Below the pieces are notes generated by a model that saw only the letters and a program-made list of their open reading frames with translations, searched no databases and had not been told where the DNA came from. Shown one piece after another: positions 6,313-7,305 of a stretch of DNA of 7,305 bases. A program made the position numbers and the translations under genes. Origin of the DNA: an uncultured Clostridia bacterium (lineage in GTDB: Bacteria; Bacillota; Clostridia; TANB77; CAG-508); contig CANRFX010000055.1 in assembly GCA_947629995.1 (NCBI GenBank), positions 1-7,305 of the forward strand, read 5' to 3'. Position 1 is the first letter of the stretch; every line of letters starts with the position of its first letter.

Positions 6313-7219
6313 ATGATGGAAAACTTAGAAAGAAAAAGATATTGGATTTGGTTATCATTAATACCAAACTTAGGCGTTAAAAGAAAACAAAAACTTTTAG
6401 AAGTGTACAAAGATCCAAAGGCAATATATAAAGCAACAAAACAAGATTTAATAAAAATAAATGGAATAGGAGAAAATATAATTCAAAATATTTTGGATAT
6501 AAAAACAAAACAACTTGTGGATAAACATATAGAATATATGTGGAAAAATAAAATTGATTTAATTAATATTTATGATAAAGAATATCCTAAATTATTAAAA
6601 AATATATATGATCCACCAATTAGTTTGTATTATAAAGGAAATAAAAGTGTTTTACAAAAACAATCCATAGGAATTGTTGGATGTAGACAAACAACTACAT
6701 ATGGCAAGAGTGCTGCAAAATATTTTTCTTATAATTTAACTAAAAACAACATTAATGTTATAAGCGGATTAGCAAAAGGCATTGATAGTTATGCACATAT
6801 TGGTAGTATTTGTGCACAAATAGAATTAAATAATTCTATAAATTGTGGAAAAACAATAGCTGTTTTAGGACATGGATTGGATATAATTTATCCGAAAGAA
6901 AATGAAATGCTAGCAAATAATATTATAGAAAATGGTGGAGCTATTATTTCTGAGTACCCTATTGGTACAAAGCCAGATAAAATGAACTTTCCAGCAAGAA
7001 ATAGAATTATTAGTGGAATGAGTAAGGCAATTCTTGTAGTTGAAGCAAAACAAAAAAGTGGAACTTTAATTACAGTAGATTTTGCATTAGAACAAGGAAG
7101 AGATGTTTTTGTTGTACCCCGGAAATATTAATTCTGCTAATTCTGTTGGAACAAATGAGTTAATTAAACAAGGAGCAAAAATGGTAACAAATTATATTGA
7201 AATTTATAATGAGTTTTAG
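6313..7219 (+). CDS. dprA: DNA-processing protein DprA, needing one +1 frame change
   Basis: DprA binds incoming single-stranded DNA and loads RecA during natural transformation; it is also kept in many non-competent bacteria. With a skip of C7120 the protein is 301 residues. An N-terminal SAM/HhH-like region covers about 12-65 (LIPNLG, INGIGENI). The DprA Rossmann core follows: GIVGCRQTTTYG (120-131), SGLAKGID (151-158), IAVLGHGLDIIYP (182-194), FPARNRIISG (226-235), and SGTLITVDFALEQGRDVFVVPG (249-270, interrupted by the shift). The tail GTNELIKQGAKMV completes the core. The C-terminal winged-helix domain of longer DprAs is absent, as in some streptococcal forms. AAGGGA (6301-6306) precedes two adjacent ATGs (6313, 6316); either may be used. 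Without the skip the last 31 residues are lost. Confidence 0.92.
7120..7123 (+). other. Frame-change site 8 (dprA, CCC-C-GGA)
   Basis: In-frame CGG follows CCC (Pro269). Skipping C7120 gives VPGNINSANS, matching the conserved DprA VPG motif. Without the skip the frame ends at TAA 7129-7131. This is the only site where the preceding tRNA could slip one base and re-pair fully, on CCC-C. Confidence 0.87.
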
Positions 7220-7221
7220 TT

Positions 7222-7243
7222 AAAAAATTTCCATAAATTTTTT
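7222..7243 (+). terminator. Weak A/T-only hairpin after dprA
   Basis: A perfect 9-base-pair stem (7222-7230 with 7235-7243) around the loop CCAT ends in six T, starting 3 bases after the dprA stop. All pairs are A-T, so it would be a weak terminator at best. A second imperfect hairpin (about 7249-7275) follows, and no gene is seen to the window end. Confidence 0.4.
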
Positions 7244-7305
7244 CGCAAATTTTCAGAGTAATTTCTGGAAAATAAAAGGTTATTGCACTATTCAGATTTA
7301 TTGCC

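Noticed and set aside
1352..7123. Plain sequencing or assembly error
   Set aside because: Not fully excludable without reads, but common indel errors fall in homopolymers, and the many A-runs here are clean. Well over a hundred other GG-starting glycine codons have no extra C. I keep error as the main competing explanation, not the preferred one.
158..7219. Four pseudogenes (alaS, sortase, ligA, dprA) decayed by random frameshifts
   Set aside because: All eight changes are the same single C before GGA or GGT at a conserved glycine. No nonsense codon, deletion or A-run indel accompanies them, and two of the genes are normally essential.
1..7305. CRISPR array, insertion sequence, prophage or tRNA gene
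   Set aside because: No regular direct repeats, transposase or integrase motifs, or tRNA cloverleaf could be seen on either strand.

Overview
This is a very AT-rich bacterial segment with Bacillota-like (probably clostridial) gene content. Strong AAGGAG-type ribosome binding sites, A-ending codons (AGA, GCA, TTA, GGA), short gaps between genes and a membrane-anchored sortase all fit a low-GC Gram-positive. No 16S or taxon-specific marker is present, so the genus is not stated. All seven genes are on the + strand.

Layout: an upstream terminator hairpin and a promoter (1-157); a compact alanyl-tRNA synthetase, alaS (158-1913); a HIT-family nucleotide hydrolase whose ribosome binding site lies in the alaS tail (1918-2262); a promoter and a sortase (2332-3016) ending in a strong terminator; then ligA (3110-5112), an unrecognised 78-residue protein (5125-5361) and folD (5375-6241), tightly spaced and probably cotranscribed; a terminator hairpin just before the dprA ribosome binding site; dprA (6313-7219); and an 86-base tail with weak hairpins and no gene.

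The main result is a pattern of frame changes. Four genes (alaS, sortase, ligA, dprA) look broken: conserved protein sequence continues only after a +1 shift. There are eight such points, and all have the same form, NNN-C-GGW, where skipping one C turns an in-frame CGG into a glycine codon (GGA seven times, GGT once). After these skips every gene is complete and its hallmark motifs are intact: AlaRS CGGPH, LigA MGIRHVG, DprA VPGN, sortase GTIEIP. CGG is never used as an ordinary sense codon in the roughly 2,250 reconstructed codons. The same CGGA string in another phase (NNC|GGA, ten cases) is read normally. Because alaS and ligA are normally essential, I read this as a candidate genome-wide recoding in which CGG is not read as arginine and the ribosome advances +1 (or CGGN is read as a four-base glycine codon). 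A systematic sequence error must still be excluded with reads, RNA and protein data.

The genes are otherwise housekeeping: tRNA charging, nucleotide hydrolysis, surface protein anchoring, replication and repair ligation, one-carbon metabolism and DNA uptake or recombination. They do not form one obvious pathway; what links four of them is the shared recoding signal.
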